64,000 nucleotides of DNA from Corynebacterium occultum (GTDB lineage Bacteria; Actinomycetota; Actinomycetes; Mycobacteriales; Mycobacteriaceae). The stretch is from contig NZ_CP046455.1 in assembly GCF_009734425.1 (NCBI RefSeq), positions 372,001 to 436,000 of the forward strand, written 5' to 3'. The number at the start of each line of letters is the position of its first letter. Position 1 is the first letter of the stretch. Below the pieces are notes generated by a model. It ran no database searches and was not told the origin of the DNA. It saw only the letters and a program-made list of their open reading frames with translations. Shown piece after piece: positions 62,092-64,000 of the stretch. The position numbers and the translations under genes were made by a program.

Positions 62092-63735
62092 ATGCGGACC
62101 GTCATCAAATACCTCAGGAGAGCCTGGAACTGGCTGACCAGCATGCGCACCGCGCTGGCGCTGCTCTTCCTGCTGGCACTCGCCGCAATCCCGGGTGCAC
62201 TGCTGCCGCAGCGCAACCTCAACGAGACGAATGTCATCGAATACATCGAGAACAACGGCCGGGTCGCCGAGTTCTACGACCGTCTTCAGCTCTTCGATGT
62301 CTTCAGCTCCACCTGGTTCCTCGCCATCTTCGTGCTGCTGATGCTCTCCCTGATCGGCTGCATCCTGCCGCGTACCTGGGATCACTACAAGGCGATGAAG
62401 ACTCCACCGGTGCGGGCACCGAAGGTGCTCTCCCGGCTGCCGCACCACGGTGAGGGGGTCGTCGATAAGCCCATGGCCGAAGTCTCGACCGAGGTCCGCG
62501 GCCTGCTTAAGGGCTGGCATCTCTCCGAGACCCCGGCGGAGCAGGACCGTGCCGGGGCATTCTCCTTCGCCGCGGAGAAGGGTTACGCCCGGGAGTTCTT
62601 CAACCTGGTATTCCACATCGCGCTGGTGGGCATGCTGATCACCGTGGCCCTGGGCCGCATGCTCTACTACGAGGGCATGGTCATTGTGGTCACCGGCGCC
62701 CAGGAGGAGGGCCACAGCGGTGAGTTCTGCAATACCTCCACCGCCAACTTCGACTCCTTCCGGGCCGGACCCCCCTTCGACGGCACGGGCCTGACCCCCT
62801 TCTGCTTCGTGGCCCATGACTTCACCGCTGATTACCTGCCCAATGGTCAGGCCGAGATGTTCACCTCGAATATCTCCTATGCCGCCGGGGAGGACATCCT
62901 CAGCGATCCGGAGACCTGGGAGGACTACCAGCTGCGGGTCAACAGCCCGCTGCGGGTGGATGGGGACCGCGTCTACCTGCAGGGTCACGGTTATGCCCCG
63001 AGCTTCACCGTGGAATGGCCCAATGGCGAAACCCGCACCCAGAATGTGCAGTTCCGCCCCGATGACCTGACCTACTTCCTCTCCTCGGGTGCGCTGCGCT
63101 TCGACCCGCCGGCCGGTATGTACCCCGACCTCTTCGAGCGTCGTCAGAACCAGCTGGCCATCCAGGGGCTGTTTGCCCCGACCGCGGAATGGTCCGGTGA
63201 GAACGGGGAACTGCTGCAGTCCTCCTACCCGGCGATGCGGGATCCGGCGGTGGCGATCGACATTTACCGGGGTGACAATGGCCTGGACACAGGGCGGGCC
63301 CAGTCGATCTTCAGCCTGGACAGCGCCATGATCCACAGCGGCCAGCTGCAGAAGATCGAACGTGTCAACCTCATGGAGGGTGACTCCGTCACCCTGGATG
63401 ACGGCACCAAGGTCACCTTCAATGGTGCCTATGAGTTCGCCAACTACCAGATCAGCCATGACCCCACCCAGGTCTGGGTGCTGGTCTCTGCGGTGGCGAT
63501 GCTGGTGGGCCTGGTCGGCTCCCTGATCATCAAGCGTCGCCGCATCTGGGTGCGGTTGCGCCCTGCGGCGGACGGTGGCACCCATATCGAGACCGCCGGC
63601 CTGGCGCGCACCGACCGGGCGGGCTGGGGTGAGGAATATGAGGTGGTCCACCGCAAGCTGCTCGGCCTGCCGGATCCGGATGACCTCGATGAGGAGGAGG
63701 ACGCCGGGAGCGGTGCCTCCGGGGGCAGCCGCTAG
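62092..63735 (+). CDS. resB: Cytochrome c biogenesis protein ResB (Ccs1)
   Basis: About 547 residues. Three hydrophobic segments near the N-terminus (about 22-40, 76-95 and 182-202) and a fourth near the C-terminus (about 465-485) flank a large outside domain, the ResB/Ccs1 layout; LTSMRTALALLFLLALAAIP is a family-type first segment. With CcsA/ResC it delivers haem to apocytochromes c. AAGGAG (62072-62077) precedes the ATG at 62092 at a long spacing; a GTG at 62068 is also in frame. A terminator follows at 63802 and no ResC gene starts before the window ends. Confidence 0.9.
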   Translation: MRTVIKYLRRAWNWLTSMRTALALLFLLALAAIPGALLPQRNLNETNVIEYIENNGRVAEFYDRLQLFDVFSSTWFLAIFVLLMLSLIGCILPRTWDHYKAMKTPPVRAPKVLSRLPHHGEGVVDKPMAEVSTEVRGLLKGWHLSETPAEQDRAGAFSFAAEKGYAREFFNLVFHIALVGMLITVALGRMLYYEGMVIVVTGAQEEGHSGEFCNTSTANFDSFRAGPPFDGTGLTPFCFVAHDFTADYLPNGQAEMFTSNISYAAGEDILSDPETWEDYQLRVNSPLRVDGDRVYLQGHGYAPSFTVEWPNGETRTQNVQFRPDDLTYFLSSGALRFDPPAGMYPDLFERRQNQLAIQGLFAPTAEWSGENGELLQSSYPAMRDPAVAIDIYRGDNGLDTGRAQSIFSLDSAMIHSGQLQKIERVNLMEGDSVTLDDGTKVTFNGAYEFANYQISHDPTQVWVLVSAVAMLVGLVGSLIIKRRRIWVRLRPAADGGTHIETAGLARTDRAGWGEEYEVVHRKLLGLPDPDDLDEEEDAGSGASGGSR

Positions 63736-63801
63736 CTTCAGGGGCTGAAACCACCAGGGGGGCGGTTTTCTTTCCAGCTGCCCCAACGGGGAGAGGGTGA
63801 A

Positions 63802-63837
63802 GGCGCCGTGGGAGGAAGATCCTCCCACGGCGCCTTT
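63802..63837 (+). terminator. Strong terminator after resB
   Basis: Perfect 15-bp stem GGCGCCGTGGGAGGA (63802-63816) with TCCTCCCACGGCGCC (63820-63834), 3-base loop, then TTT. This closes the ccsX-ccdA-resB transcript. Confidence 0.85.
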
Positions 63838-64000
63838 CCCTGCCCGCCATCAAGCTTTAGGATGAAAACCTATCAATCTTTCGAATGATGATGAGGCTCT
63901 CCCACATTGAGTTTCCCACCGCTTCGGGGGTATTGTCCTTCAATGGTGCCCATTATCGGGCCGGAACTTCTCACACATTGAAATTGGATAGGGTGTCCAC
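63838..64000. other. Unassigned end of window
   Basis: 163 bases. An open frame starting at one of the ATGs at 63885-63891 runs off the edge; its first 35 or so residues (MRLSHIEFPTASGVLSFNGA and on) resemble nothing I know and not ResC. No support for a gene without sequence beyond 64000. Confidence 0.3.

Noticed and set aside
61933..63828. 631-codon minus-strand frame opposite resB
   Set aside because: It runs through the terminator stem and the resB gene, and shows no domain.

Overview
The window is a GC-rich stretch of a mycolic-acid-containing actinobacterial chromosome, almost certainly a Corynebacterium other than C. glutamicum itself. The evidence is a mycolyltransferase of the antigen 85/Cmt type, mycothiol enzymes (MshA and a mycothiol-dependent formaldehyde dehydrogenase), a RamB regulator beside sdhCAB, CRP/GlxR-like and DtxR-like boxes, and gene order matching both C. 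glutamicum and the M. tuberculosis Rv0475-Rv0528 segment. I saw no tRNA, rRNA, insertion sequence, prophage or CRISPR array. This is core chromosome.

Layout. 0.2-6.7 kb (+): a GH3 glycosidase, formaldehyde detoxification (mycothiol-linked dehydrogenase plus metallo-hydrolase), an MFS transporter and a nucleotide-sugar epimerase. 6.8-13.5 kb (-): a six-gene run of an S9 peptidase, an M1 peptidase, a flippase-like membrane protein, two GT2 glycosyltransferases and a small DUF2304 membrane protein. The last two resemble the mycobacterial polyprenyl-phosphate sugar synthase PpgS and its Rv3632 partner. 13.5-16.7 kb: a secreted mycolyltransferase, a 37-residue small ORF, and lpd. 16.8-22.6 kb: ramB and sdhCAB diverge from a 405-bp control region. 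22.8-29.9 kb: a DUF445 protein, a helical protein in the hbhA position, DUF2516, a DeoC homologue lacking its catalytic residues, then DUF2993, methyltransferase and DUF2505 genes on the minus strand, and murB. 30-36.3 kb: fadD (-), mshA, gpmA and senX3-regX3. 36.4-45.4 kb: an FtsX-type permease with no ATPase beside it, a Cys-rich protein, ppx, a disordered membrane protein, proC, an excisionase-like HTH protein, the tiny ribosomal protein bS22 and a HAD phosphatase.

45.5-63.7 kb is a long tetrapyrrole and cytochrome-maturation block: a glutaredoxin-like protein, hemA, hemC, a small unknown, cobA-hemD fusion, hemB, two unknown membrane proteins, a P-type-ATPase-like protein, hemE, hemY, hemL, a histidine phosphatase, a TlpA-like lipoprotein, ccdA and resB. 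Together these make haem from glutamyl-tRNA and supply the reductive and chaperone side of c-type cytochrome assembly.

Most noteworthy: (1) the P-type ATPase homologue inside the haem cluster has lost the phosphorylated Asp and every other catalytic signature, so it looks like a conserved pseudo-transporter with an unknown haem-linked role; (2) the DeoC homologue lacks its Schiff-base Lys and both other catalytic residues; (3) the 37-residue peptide divergent from a mycolyltransferase; (4) the epimerase/PpgS/DUF2304/flippase envelope-sugar module; (5) a 24-bp divergent gap (DUF2505/murB) whose two candidate -10 boxes overlap; (6) a large hairpin plus a 12-bp tandem repeat upstream of gpmA; and (7) a family of related gene-end hairpins built on GACGCC/GGCGTC.
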